A stretch of DNA of 14,861 bases from Longimicrobiaceae bacterium (lineage in GTDB: Bacteria; Gemmatimonadota; Gemmatimonadetes; Longimicrobiales; Longimicrobiaceae), in the NCBI GenBank assembly GCA_030146875.1, contig JASLAX010000080.1, positions 1 through 14,861 on the forward strand. The letters are read 5' to 3'. This document shows, in pieces, positions 1 through 6,574 of the stretch. Every line of letters starts with the position of its first letter. Position 1 is the first letter of the stretch. The notes under the pieces are model-generated. The model was not told the DNA's origin. It did no database searches and saw only the letters and a program-made list of their open reading frames with translations. The position numbers and the translations under genes were made by a program.

Positions 1-369
1 GCGCGCGCCCTCGCGGAAGGCGCGCCGCGCCGACTCCTCGCGGGCGCGCGCCTGGGCCGCGAGGGGCGCTGGATGGAGGCGGAGATGCACTACCGCGACG
101 CCATGCGCCTGAACCCCGGCGAGCCGTCGTACCCGATGGGGCTGGCGACCGTGCTGCTGCAGATGGGCCGCACGGCCGACGCCGCGGCGGCCATGGCGAC
201 GGGGATCGCCGCCGAGGAGTCCCTGCCGCGCCCCAACCACCGCGTGCTGGTGGTGGACTACGAGCGCTACATCGAGCTGCTCACCCGCCTGGGCCGCGCC
301 GACGAGGCGGCCTCCGCCCGCGCGCGCCAGGCCCGCCACCGCGCGCTGCGAGACGCCGAGGCCCGCTGA
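1..369 (+). CDS. TPR-repeat protein, C-terminal part (5' truncated by window edge)
   Basis: The reading frame is open from base 1 to the TGA at 367-369, so this is the last ~122 residues of a longer protein. An internal ATG at 73 is not needed as a start, because the frame upstream already codes TPR-like sequence (RLLAGARLGREGRW). The helix-turn-helix pattern GREGRWMEAEMHYRDAMRLNPGEPSY followed by a second unit with GRTADAAAAM is typical of tetratricopeptide repeats: small residues at fixed positions and a Pro-rich end of repeat. TPR proteins serve as protein-interaction scaffolds. The missing N-terminus could hold a signal peptide or a catalytic domain, so no function can be given. The C-terminus is Arg/Ala-rich. 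No terminator with a T-tract follows directly. Confidence 0.75.
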   Translation, partial: ARALAEGAPRRLLAGARLGREGRWMEAEMHYRDAMRLNPGEPSYPMGLATVLLQMGRTADAAAAMATGIAAEESLPRPNHRVLVVDYERYIELLTRLGRADEAASARARQARHRALRDAEAR

Positions 370-431
370 CGCGAGCTCGGCTCTCGCCGCCCAGCGTCGG
401 GGTTCGTCCGCGGAACGGCCGGCGCTGGACC

Positions 432-488
432 CGTGGACGGACGCACGGACGGACGAGAGCCGGACAGGCCGCGAAGGCGGGCTTCGTG
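432..488 (+). repeat. REP-like intergenic repeat, copy 1
   Basis: It begins CGTGGACGGA. After a variable ~10-base spacer it continues GACGAGAGCCGGACAG, then a short hairpin-forming CGCGAAGGCGGGCTTCGTG segment. Copy 2 at 692-749 matches with one substitution (GGCC versus GCCC) and a 1-base spacer difference. Downstream of both copies the sequence continues as a diverged homologous tail (GCCGCATTTTCG here, GCCGCGGTTTCA in copy 2). Confidence 0.65.
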
Positions 489-621
489 CTTTGGGAGCCG
501 CATTTTCGTTCGCAGGCGGGTCGCGAATCGCGCGGCGCTGCGGGAACCCCCCTCCCCAGGACTCCCCCACGAGGGGAGAGGGGTGACGGTCGTCGGCGGA
601 GGTCGAGCTACGTCCGCGTTT

Positions 622-640
622 CGGGGGCGTAAAGCCCCCG
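622..640. repeat. Short perfect hairpin CGGGGGC-GTAAA-GCCCCCG
   Basis: A perfect 7-bp inverted repeat with a 5-base loop, followed by GCTGAGAACGG rather than a T-tract. It is therefore unlikely to be an intrinsic terminator. Hairpins of the form GGGGGC-loop-GCCCCC are a common shape of REP palindromes mobilised by RAYT transposases. No RAYT gene lies in this window. Confidence 0.5.
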
Positions 641-691
641 GCTGAGAACGGCAATCGTCCCTCCGGGACTCGGAGCGGCAGGCGCGGGTCT

Positions 692-749
692 CGTGGACGG
701 AGGTTCGGCCGGGACGAGAGCCGGACAGCCCGCGAAGGCGGGCTTCGTG
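692..749 (+). repeat. REP-like intergenic repeat, copy 2
   Basis: Second copy of the repeat at 432-488, in the same orientation and about 260 bases downstream. Here the CCCGCGAAGGCGGG core forms a clean hairpin (CCCGC/GCGGG around GAAG). A larger nested hairpin at 754-782 follows immediately, so the whole unit is around 90 bases long. Confidence 0.65.
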
Positions 750-753
750 TAGT

Positions 754-782
754 CGTTGCCGCGGTTTCAACCGCCCGCAACG
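754..782. repeat. Nested hairpin downstream of repeat copy 2
   Basis: The outer arms CGTTGC (754-759) and GCAACG (777-782) enclose the inner arms GCGGTT (761-766) and AACCGC (769-774). It directly follows repeat copy 2 and probably belongs to the same repeat unit. Confidence 0.5.
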
Positions 783-845
783 GCGGCGCCGACCGATCTC
801 CGGACGGCGAGCGTCGGCCTTTCCGGCGACGCGCGAACGAGATCC

Positions 846-874
846 TTGACGCGACGTCCAATCGCAACTAGACT
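846..874 (+). promoter_or_regulatory. Sigma70-like promoter of the Rrf2 gene
   Basis: The -35 is TTGACG (846-851), with 17 bases of spacer, and the -10 is TAGACT (869-874). This is 27 bases upstream of the ATG. The same -10 hexamer and spacer length recur at 12322-12350, which supports both calls. Confidence 0.65.
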
Positions 875-875
875 G

Positions 876-890
876 GTTACGGATTACAAC
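876..890 (+). promoter_or_regulatory. Candidate Rrf2 operator at the transcription start
   Basis: GTTACGGATTACAAC sits directly after the -10 and overlaps the expected start site, a classic repressor position. On the minus strand it reads TAATCCGTAAC. It resembles AATCGTAAC at 1423-1431 and AAACGTAAC at 1895-1903, ahead of the next two genes. The AT-rich motif stands out from the GC-rich surroundings. That Rrf2 binds it is inference. Confidence 0.4.
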
Positions 891-901
891 GGGAGCGGGA
901 G

Positions 902-1393
902 ATGGCTTCGATCAGCAGCCGGGTGGCCGTCGCGGTGCACGTGCTCGCCTACCTGGCGTGGCGCCGGGGCGAGCCGGTGACTTCGGAGAAGATCGCGGGG
1001 AGCGCGAACACCAACGCGGTGGTCGTCCGCCGCATCGTGGGCGCCCTGCGCAACGCCGGGCTGGTCTCGGTGGCGCCCGGGGTGGGCGGAGGCGCGCAGC
1101 TCGCCCGCTGCCCCGAGGACATCTCGGTGCTGGACGTGTACCGCGCGGTGCAGGACGGCGAGGCGCTCTTCTCGCTGCACCCGCAGGGGCCCTGCCGCGA
1201 GTGCAGCGTGGGCGCCAACATCCAGGAGGTGCTGGGCGGGGTGTTCGGGCGCGCGCAGACGGCGATGGAGGAGGTGCTGGCGACGGTGAGCGTGCGCGAC
1301 GTGTTCTCGCAGGTGTTCGCGAAGGTGGGGGCGTGCGGCGAGGCGATGGAGGCGGAGAAGGCGGCGGCGATGGCGCGCGGGCGCTGCGGGTAA
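902..1393 (+). CDS. Rrf2-family transcriptional regulator (YwnA-like)
   Basis: A 163-residue cytoplasmic DNA-binding protein, normal for the Rrf2 family. Residues ~8-70 form a winged helix-turn-helix. The likely recognition helix is around NTNAVVVRRIVGALRNAGLV, and the wing is GVGGGAQLAR, a hallmark of the family. Downstream, HPQGPCRECSVGANIQ (C98, C101) matches the segment of YwnA-type members that carries a conserved Cys before VG. It does not show the CX5-7CX5C arrangement of Fe-S IscR/NsrR proteins. A thiol-based redox or electrophile switch is therefore more likely than an Fe-S sensor (inference). Further cysteines are C70, C145 and C162. The ATG is preceded by GGGAG at 891-895 and by a strong promoter. 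It heads a row of plus-strand genes including an ene-reductase and exporters, which it may control, and it probably represses itself. Confidence 0.88.
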   Translation: MASISSRVAVAVHVLAYLAWRRGEPVTSEKIAGSANTNAVVVRRIVGALRNAGLVSVAPGVGGGAQLARCPEDISVLDVYRAVQDGEALFSLHPQGPCRECSVGANIQEVLGGVFGRAQTAMEEVLATVSVRDVFSQVFAKVGACGEAMEAEKAAAMARGRCG

Positions 1394-1422
1394 GGACGGG
1401 AAGGGGGGCGTCCGGAGCCGGC

Positions 1423-1437
1423 AATCGTAACTGTAAC
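1423..1437 (+). promoter_or_regulatory. Candidate operator upstream of the CarboxypepD_reg gene
   Basis: AATCGTAACTGTAAC holds a direct repeat GTAAC-T-GTAAC (1427-1437) and shares the CGTAAC core with the Rrf2 promoter site and the site before the ene-reductase. It lies 35 bases upstream of the ATG at 1472. No good -35/-10 pair was found here, so it may act as part of a regulated promoter. This is inference. Confidence 0.35.
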
Positions 1438-1471
1438 ACGCACGGTTCCGAATGGGAGCCGGGGAGGGGCG

Positions 1472-1855
1472 ATGGGCGCGAAGCGGACGGGGATGGTGCT
1501 GCTGGCGGCGCTGCTCGCCGCGGCCGGGGCGGCGCAGGGGCAGGGCGGGGCGCGGGTGATGGGGCGGGTGACGGACGGCGTGGGGCGGCCGCTGGCGGGG
1601 GTGCGGGTGGCGGTGGTGCAGGAGTCGGCGCCCTCCGTCCGCAGGACCGCCGTGAGCGGGGAGACGGGCGGGTTCCAGGTGGAGGGGCTGCCGCCGGGCA
1701 CGTACCGCCTGCGGGTGGAGGGGGACACCACCGCAGGCGCCCACGAGGCGCGCGTGACGGTGGCGGAGGGGGAGCGCCGCTCGGTGGTGATGCGGGTGCG
1801 CGACGCGCTCCGCCGGCCGGCGCGGCGGCCGGACGCGGGGGAAGGGCGCCCCTGA
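1472..1855 (+). CDS. Small secreted CarboxypepD_reg-like (Ig-fold) protein
   Basis: 127 residues. The N-terminal signal peptide is MGAKRTG, then a hydrophobic Leu/Ala stretch, with probable cleavage after AAQGQ near residue 24. Residues ~28-108 match a carboxypeptidase regulatory-like beta-sandwich: GRVTDGVGRPLAGVRVAV at the start, then GGFQVEGLPPGTYRLRVEG, the characteristic G-x-F-x2-x-G-L-x-P-G-x-Y-x-L motif, and a final hydrophobic strand (RRSVVMRVRD). This domain usually sits at the N-terminus of TonB-dependent receptors or in multi-domain secreted proteins. Here it stands alone, followed by a short Arg/Pro-rich tail. SD GGGGAGG is at 1461-1467. The role is unknown: a periplasmic or outer-membrane accessory, or a remnant of a receptor gene. 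It lies 78 bases after the Rrf2 gene on the same strand. Confidence 0.7.
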   Translation: MGAKRTGMVLLAALLAAAGAAQGQGGARVMGRVTDGVGRPLAGVRVAVVQESAPSVRRTAVSGETGGFQVEGLPPGTYRLRVEGDTTAGAHEARVTVAEGERRSVVMRVRDALRRPARRPDAGEGRP

Positions 1856-1891
1856 CGGGCTGCGAGGGGCGGACGGCGGGATTCGTGTGCC

Positions 1892-1905
1892 CATAAACGT
1901 AACCA
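1892..1905 (+). promoter_or_regulatory. Possible -10 (CATAAA) overlapping the CGTAAC motif before the ene-reductase
   Basis: CATAAA (1892-1897) resembles a -10 element but has no recognisable -35 at 17 bases. It merges into AAACGTAAC (1895-1903), which shares its core with sites at 876-890 and 1423-1437. It lies ~70 bases before the ATG at 1973. A weak promoter with an embedded operator is plausible but unproven. Confidence 0.35.
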
Positions 1906-1972
1906 CAACAGTTGCAGATGGATGCGGGCCGGACGGCCCGCGCCGAAGAACACAGCGACCGGAGACAAGCCG

Positions 1973-3091
1973 ATGAGCCGTGCCGAAGAGAGATCGCTCT
2001 TCTCCCCCGTGCGGGTGGGAGCGCTGGAGCTGAAGAACCGCGTGGTGATGGCCCCCATGACGCGCAACCGCGCGCCGGGCACCGTGCCCACGGAGCTGAT
2101 GGCGGACTACTACCGCCAGCGCGCCTCCGCGGGGCTGATCGTGACCGAGGCGTCGCAGGTGGTGCCGCAGGGGCAGGGGTATCCCGACACCCCCGGCATC
2201 CACAGCGACGAGCAGGAGGCGGCGTGGCGCCGGATCACCGACGCCGTGCACGCGGCCAGCGGGCGCATCTTTCTGCAGCTCTGGCACGTGGGGCGGATCT
2301 CGCACCCGTCGCTGCAGCCGGGCGGCGCGCTCCCCGTGGCGCCCTCCGCCGTCGCCGCGGAGGGGAGCATCTTCACCGGCACCGCGCTGCTGCCGTTCGT
2401 CACGCCGCGCGCGCTGGAGACGGAGGAGGTCGCCGGGGTGGTGGAGGGGTTCGCGGAGGGGGCGCGCCGCGCCCGCGCCGCCGGCTTCGACGGGGTGGAG
2501 ATCCACGGCGCCAACGGCTACCTGGTCGACCAGTTCCTGCGCGACGGCACCAACCATCGCACCGACCGCTACGGCGGCACGCTGGAGAACCGCGCGCGCT
2601 TCCTCCTGGAGGTGACGCAGGCGGTGACGGAGGTCTGGGGCCCGGGGCGCGTGGGCGTGCGGCTCTCCCCGACCGGCGCCTACAACTCCATGTCCGACTC
2701 GGACCCGCGCGCCACGTTCGCCTACGCGGCGCGGGCCCTGGGGGCCCTGCGCCTGGCCTACCTGCACGTGGTGGAGCCCGTGGCGCCCGGCTCGTCGCCC
2801 GCCGACCTGGCGGGCGAGGAGCGCGTCTCGCCCCTGCTGCGGCGGGAGTTCGGCGGCGTGTTCATGGCCAACGGCGGCTACGACGCCGCGACCGCGCGCG
2901 CGGCGCTGGAGGGCGGCGCGGCCGACCTGGTCTCGTTCGGCGCGCCCTTCCTGGCCAACCCCGACCTGCCGCTGCGCCTGGCGACCGGCGCGCCGCTGAA
3001 CGCCCCCGACCGCCACACCTTCTACGGCGGCGACGCGCGGGGCTACACCGACTATCCCACCCTGGAGGGGGCGGACGCGCGCGTCGCCTGA
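1973..3091 (+). CDS. Old Yellow Enzyme-family alkene reductase (FMN)
   Basis: 372 residues, the normal length for OYE/NemA-type ene-reductases. These FMN proteins use NAD(P)H to reduce activated C=C bonds, and often nitro compounds or quinones, in the cytoplasm. The start LFSPVRVGALELKNRVVMAPMT and the FMN-barrel segment LQLWHVGRISHP are textbook. The substrate-binding pair is H178/N181 and the proton-donor Tyr is Y183, within GVEIHGANGYL. FLRDGTNHRTDRYGG and ENRARFLLEV follow, and the C-terminal phosphate-binding part has FMANGGYD. I chose ATG 1973 because GGAG (1961-1964) precedes it by 8 bases and homology begins there. The frame also has an ATG at 1922, but the extra 17 residues look non-coding. 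Neighbouring Rrf2 regulator and exporters suggest a role in electrophile or xenobiotic defence (inference). Confidence 0.93.
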   Translation: MSRAEERSLFSPVRVGALELKNRVVMAPMTRNRAPGTVPTELMADYYRQRASAGLIVTEASQVVPQGQGYPDTPGIHSDEQEAAWRRITDAVHAASGRIFLQLWHVGRISHPSLQPGGALPVAPSAVAAEGSIFTGTALLPFVTPRALETEEVAGVVEGFAEGARRARAAGFDGVEIHGANGYLVDQFLRDGTNHRTDRYGGTLENRARFLLEVTQAVTEVWGPGRVGVRLSPTGAYNSMSDSDPRATFAYAARALGALRLAYLHVVEPVAPGSSPADLAGEERVSPLLRREFGGVFMANGGYDAATARAALEGGAADLVSFGAPFLANPDLPLRLATGAPLNAPDRHTFYGGDARGYTDYPTLEGADARVA

Positions 3092-3135
3092 CGCGCGCCC
3101 CCTCCCCACGGACGACCACCCGGAGAGAGACGACC

Positions 3136-3243
3136 ATGTTCGCGCTCCTGACCCTTCCGCGCGGCACCACCGCGCCGCCGTCGTCCCCGCCGGGGATCGT
3201 GGTGCGGCTCCCCCTCCCCCGTCCCGCGCCACCGCGCGCGTGA
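3136..3243 (+). CDS. Small proline-rich ORF, possible leader peptide
   Basis: 35 codons beginning MFALLTLPRG and ending RLPLPRPAPPRA. A strong SD (GGAGAG, 3122-3127) lies 8 bases before the ATG. The TGA overlaps a GTG (3240) that opens the reading frame of the downstream exporter. No known family is recognised, and the proline richness could simply reflect GC-rich sequence. Its position between an ene-reductase and an efflux gene, just before a large hairpin, fits a regulatory leader peptide whose translation could govern the exporter. Alternatively it is a chance ORF. Existence is moderately supported by the SD; function is speculative. Confidence 0.4.
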   Translation: MFALLTLPRGTTAPPSSPPGIVVRLPLPRPAPPRA

Positions 3244-3249
3244 CCGGCG

Positions 3250-3328
3250 GAGCGCGGGGGCTGCTGCGGGGTACGGGGGGGCCGCGGTCCGCGCGCGGGC
3301 CTTCCCCGCCCCGGCGCCCCCCGCGCTC
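3250..3328 (+). promoter_or_regulatory. Large inverted repeat in the leader of the MFS gene
   Basis: GAGCGCGGGGG (3250-3260) pairs perfectly with CCCCCGCGCTC (3318-3328). Inside it, further G-rich and C-rich blocks (around 3266-3275 and 3304-3313) can pair partly. There is no T-tract, so it is not a classical terminator. It ends 13 bases before the MFS ATG and would likely occlude or space the ribosome site. It may be a translational control element. Confidence 0.45.
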
Positions 3329-3341
3329 CCGAGACGAACGG

Positions 3342-4610
3342 ATGACGGAAGAGACGCTCCCTGCGGCGGCCATGGGCCGCCGCGAATGGCTCCTGCTGGC
3401 GGTGCTGGCCGGCGTGCAGTTCCTGCACATCTTGGACTTTGTGATCGTGATGCCGCTGGGCCCGCGCCTGATGCGCGAGCTGGGACTCTCCGCGCGCGAG
3501 TTCGGGATGGCCGTCTCCGCCTACACCTTCAGCGCCGCCGCCGCGGGGCTGGCCGGCGCGGCGGTGATGGACCGCTTCGACCGCCGCCGGGTCCTGCTCT
3601 TCCTGCTGGCCGGGTTCGGGGTGGGTACGCTGCTCTGCGCGCTGGCGCCCACGTACCCGGCCCTGCTGGGGGCGCGGATCGTGGCCGGCGCCTTCGGCGG
3701 GGTGCTGGCGGCGGTGGTGCTGGCCATCGTGGGCGACGAGATTCCCTCCGCGCACCGCGGCATGGCGATGGGGGTGGTGATGGCGGGCTTCTCCGCCGCC
3801 AGCGTGCTGGGCCTGCCGCTGGGGCTGGAGCTGGCCGGCCGCATCGGCTGGCACGCGCCGTTCGTGCTGATCGCGATCCTCACGGCGGTGGTCCTAGTGG
3901 TGACGGCGCTCGGCCTGCCGCCCATGCGGAGCCACCTGGGCGGGCCGCGGCGCGGGCACCCGCTGCGGGAGCTGGCCGACCTGGCGCGGCATCCCGACCA
4001 CCTGGCCGCGTTCGCCGTAGCGGTCACGCTGGTGCTGGCGGGGTTCACCATCATCCCCTACCTGAGCCCGTACTTGGTGCAGCGGGTGGGGATGCCGGAG
4101 TCGCAGCTCGGCCTGGTCTACCTGGCGGGCGGCCTGGCGACGCTGGTCTCCGGGCCGCTGGTGGGGCGCCTCTCCGACCGCTTCGGGCACGTGCCGGTCT
4201 TCCTGGTGGCCGCCTCGGCGAGCCTGGTGCCGGTGCTGGGCATCACCAACCTGCCCCGCGTGCCGGTGTGGATGGCGCTGGTGGTCACGACCGTGTTCAT
4301 GGTCACGACCTCGTCGCGCTTCGTCTCCGCCATGGCGCTGATCACCGGCGTGGTCCCGCCCGTGCGGCGCGGCGGGTTCATGTCGCTGAACTCCGCCGTG
4401 CAGCAGGTGGCCGCCGGCGGCGCCGCGCTGCTGGGCGGGTGGATACTGGGCGACTCGCCCGACGCCCTGGCCCGCTTCCCCCTGGTGGGCATCGTGGGCG
4501 CGGCGGCCACGCTGCTCGCCATGCCGCTGGTGGTGCGCCTGGGACGGCGCACGCTGGCCCGCGGCCGTCCGCTGCCCGACGCGGGGGCCGGCGCCCCCGT
4601 CTCCCCCTGA
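3342..4610 (+). CDS. MFS efflux transporter (DHA1/AraJ-like)
   Basis: 422 residues with about 12 hydrophobic helices, the usual size for drug:H+ antiporter-type MFS proteins in the inner membrane. TM1 contains LDFVIVMPLGP with acidic D32. The cytoplasmic loop TM2-TM3 has motif A as GAAVMDRFDRRRVLL (D77, R78, D80, R81-R83). A second motif A-like loop between TM8 and TM9 reads GRLSDRFGHVP. The frame runs back to a GTG at 3240, but the 34 extra residues are Arg/Pro/Gly low complexity, so ATG 3342 is preferred. Its SD is weak, consistent with translational coupling or control. The substrate is unknown; a small-molecule exporter is likely. The ABC exporter gene starts 13 bases downstream, so they are almost surely cotranscribed. 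Confidence 0.87.
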   Translation: MTEETLPAAAMGRREWLLLAVLAGVQFLHILDFVIVMPLGPRLMRELGLSAREFGMAVSAYTFSAAAAGLAGAAVMDRFDRRRVLLFLLAGFGVGTLLCALAPTYPALLGARIVAGAFGGVLAAVVLAIVGDEIPSAHRGMAMGVVMAGFSAASVLGLPLGLELAGRIGWHAPFVLIAILTAVVLVVTALGLPPMRSHLGGPRRGHPLRELADLARHPDHLAAFAVAVTLVLAGFTIIPYLSPYLVQRVGMPESQLGLVYLAGGLATLVSGPLVGRLSDRFGHVPVFLVAASASLVPVLGITNLPRVPVWMALVVTTVFMVTTSSRFVSAMALITGVVPPVRRGGFMSLNSAVQQVAAGGAALLGGWILGDSPDALARFPLVGIVGAAATLLAMPLVVRLGRRTLARGRPLPDAGAGAPVSP

Positions 4611-4623
4611 CCGAACAGGCTCC

Positions 4624-6477
4624 GTGAGCGCGACCAAGGTCCAGACGAACGACAAGGACGAGAAGGCCAAGAAGAAGCGGATGACCGCTGCCGCCTGGCG
4701 CGAGGCCCGGCGGCTCATGTGGCAGCACCGCGCGGGGCTGGCGGTGGGCTTCGTGCTGATCGTGGTGAGCCGCCTGGCCGGCCTGGTCCTTCCCGGCACC
4801 TCCAAGTACCTGGTGGACGAGGTGCTGGGGAAGGGGCGCACGGAGCTGCTGGGCACCCTGGCGATCGCGGCCGCGGTCGCCACGGTGATCCAGGCGATCT
4901 CGTCCTTCGCGCTCTCGCAGGTCATCAGCGTGGCGGCGCAGCGCGCCATCACCCAGATGCGCCGCCGCGTGGAGCGGCAGGTGGTGCGGCTCCCCATCCG
5001 CTTCTTCGACTCCACGCAGACGGGCATCCTGATCTCCCGCATCATGACCGACGCGGAGGGGATCCGGAACCTGATCGGCACGGGCGTGGTGCAGCTCGCG
5101 GGCGGGGTGCTCACGTCGGCGCTCGCCCTGGGCGTGCTGCTCTGGCTGAGCTGGAAGCTCACCCTGTTCATCGTCCTGCTGCTGGCCGTCTTCGGCGGGG
5201 CGCTGGCGCTGGCCTTCATGCGGCTGCGCCCCATCTTCCGCGAGCGGGGCGAGATCAACGCGCGGGTCACCGGGCGGCTGGGCGAGACGCTGGGCGGCAT
5301 CCGCGTGGTGAAGGCGTACGGCACCGAGAAGCGCGAGGACCGCGTCTTCGCCCGCGGCGCGCACGGCCTCTTCCGGAACGTGGCGAGGACGATCACGGGC
5401 ACGTCGGCGGTGACGGCGTTCGCCACCGTGGTCATCGGGGCCGTGGGGGTGCTGATGATCGTGGTGGGCGGCCGCTCGATCCTGGCGGGGGAGATGACGC
5501 TGGGCGACCTGGTGATGTACATCTTCTTCACCGGCCTGCTGGCCGCGCCGGTGATCCAGATGGCGTCCATCGGCACGCAGATCTCCGAGGCGTTCGCGGG
5601 GCTGGACCGCATCCACGAGCTCATGGAGATGCGGACCGAGGCGGACGAGGACGCCACCGCCGACCCGGTGGAGGCGATCCGCGGCGACGTGGACTTCCAG
5701 GGGGTGTGGTTCGAGTACGACGAGGGGCAGCCGGTCCTGCGCGACGTCTCCTTCCTGGCCCCCGCGGGGAGCACCACGGCGCTGGTGGGCTCCAGCGGCT
5801 CGGGGAAGAGCACGCTGGTCTCGCTGGTGATGGCGTTCAACCGCCCCACCGTGGGGCGCATCCTGGTGGACGGCCGCGACCTGGCCTCGCTGCGGCTGCG
5901 CGAGTACCGCCGGCAGCTCGGCGTGGTGCTGCAGGACAACTTCCTGTTCGACGGCACGGTGGCGGACAACATCCGCTTCACGCGGCCGGACGCCACGCGG
6001 GCCGAGGTGGAGGCGGTGGCCCGCATCGCCCACTGCGACGACTTCGTGCGCGCGTTCCCCGACGGCTACGACACGGTGGTGGGCGAGCGGGGGATCAAGC
6101 TCTCCGGCGGGCAGCGGCAGCGCATCGCCATCGCCCGGGCGCTGCTGGCGGACCCGCGCGTCCTGATCCTGGACGAGGCCACCTCGTCGCTCGACAGCGA
6201 GAGCGAGGCGAAGATCCAGGAGGGGCTGCGCCACCTTCGCCGCGGCAGGACGACGTTCGTGATCGCCCACCGCCTCTCCACCATCCGCAGCGCCGACCAG
6301 ATCCTGGTGCTGGAGGAGGGGCAGGTGGTGGAGCGCGGGAGCCACGCGGAGCTCATGGCGCTGGGGGGCCGCTACCGCGACCTGCACGACCGCCAGTACG
6401 CCTGGGAGCAGGAGCGCTACGTGAACCCCGGCGAGGAGCTCCCGGTGGAGGAGACGGGGGGCGTGGCCGCCGACTGA
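4624..6477 (+). CDS. ABC exporter, fused TMD-NBD half-transporter (MsbA/BmrA type)
   Basis: 617 residues, typical of homodimeric type IV exporters. Residues ~35-330 form the six-helix membrane domain. Its intracellular loop carries RLPIRFFDSTQTGILISRIMTD, characteristic of the family. The ATPase domain follows with Walker A GSSGSGKST (389-397), Q-loop Q437 in VLQDN, signature LSGGQ (493-497), Walker B ILDEA with D517/E518, D-loop SSLD and H-switch H549. All catalytic residues are present. GTG 4624 gives a charged Lys/Asp N-terminus; ATG 4681 is an alternative start 19 codons in. Neither has a strong SD. The substrate could be lipid, drug or peptide and cannot be read from sequence. It likely shares the transcript with the MFS gene. 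Confidence 0.93.
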   Translation: MSATKVQTNDKDEKAKKKRMTAAAWREARRLMWQHRAGLAVGFVLIVVSRLAGLVLPGTSKYLVDEVLGKGRTELLGTLAIAAAVATVIQAISSFALSQVISVAAQRAITQMRRRVERQVVRLPIRFFDSTQTGILISRIMTDAEGIRNLIGTGVVQLAGGVLTSALALGVLLWLSWKLTLFIVLLLAVFGGALALAFMRLRPIFRERGEINARVTGRLGETLGGIRVVKAYGTEKREDRVFARGAHGLFRNVARTITGTSAVTAFATVVIGAVGVLMIVVGGRSILAGEMTLGDLVMYIFFTGLLAAPVIQMASIGTQISEAFAGLDRIHELMEMRTEADEDATADPVEAIRGDVDFQGVWFEYDEGQPVLRDVSFLAPAGSTTALVGSSGSGKSTLVSLVMAFNRPTVGRILVDGRDLASLRLREYRRQLGVVLQDNFLFDGTVADNIRFTRPDATRAEVEAVARIAHCDDFVRAFPDGYDTVVGERGIKLSGGQRQRIAIARALLADPRVLILDEATSSLDSESEAKIQEGLRHLRRGRTTFVIAHRLSTIRSADQILVLEEGQVVERGSHAELMALGGRYRDLHDRQYAWEQERYVNPGEELPVEETGGVAAD

Positions 6478-6574
6478 ACGGCGGATTCGGGACGCTGTGG
6501 CCCGGGTGGTACGTGCCGTGCTGCTGTCCCCGGTCGGACCGTTGCACGAGGGAATCCAGCACCCGGGCCGCACG
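6478..6574 (+). other. Short intergenic gap with no clear elements
   Basis: 97 bases between the ABC exporter stop and the ATG at 6575. An open frame from GTG 6497 continues into the next gene but has no family support. A GAGGGA at 6548-6553 is too far (21 bases) from the ATG to be a usual SD. No promoter is recognisable. Confidence 0.4.

Larger units (their letters stand above)
370..845. other. Gene-free interval rich in repeats and hairpins
   Basis: About 480 bases lie between the TPR gene and the Rrf2 promoter. Open frames here (for example 433-645 plus, 267-770 minus) have low-complexity Arg/Pro/Gly translations, no SD and no recognisable domain, so I do not call genes. The stretch holds two copies of a ~57-base repeat (432-488 and 692-749), a perfect 7-bp hairpin at 622-640, a nested hairpin at 754-782 and a C-rich/G-rich imperfect hairpin near 547-573. 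This is typical of a landing site for REP-like intergenic repeats. Confidence 0.6.

Noticed and set aside
433..645. 70-codon plus-strand frame in the repeat-rich interval
   Set aside because: No SD, overlaps repeat copy 1 and the hairpin at 622-640, and Arg/Gly-rich translation without a family.
432..749. Possible CRISPR array from repeated units
   Set aside because: Only two copies about 260 bases apart with unequal intervening sequence, and no cas genes.
1922..1972. 17-codon N-terminal extension of the OYE gene
   Set aside because: Homology starts at 1973, where a correctly spaced GGAG precedes the ATG.
3240..3341. 34-codon GTG-initiated extension of the MFS protein
   Set aside because: The residues are Arg/Pro/Gly low complexity and fall in the hairpin region; ATG 3342 fits the family start. 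Kept only as part of the leader hypothesis.
884..3430. 848-codon open frame on the minus strand
   Set aside because: It lies opposite the Rrf2, CarboxypepD_reg and OYE genes, is Arg/His/Pro/Ala low complexity and has no domain; a shadow of GC-rich codon bias.
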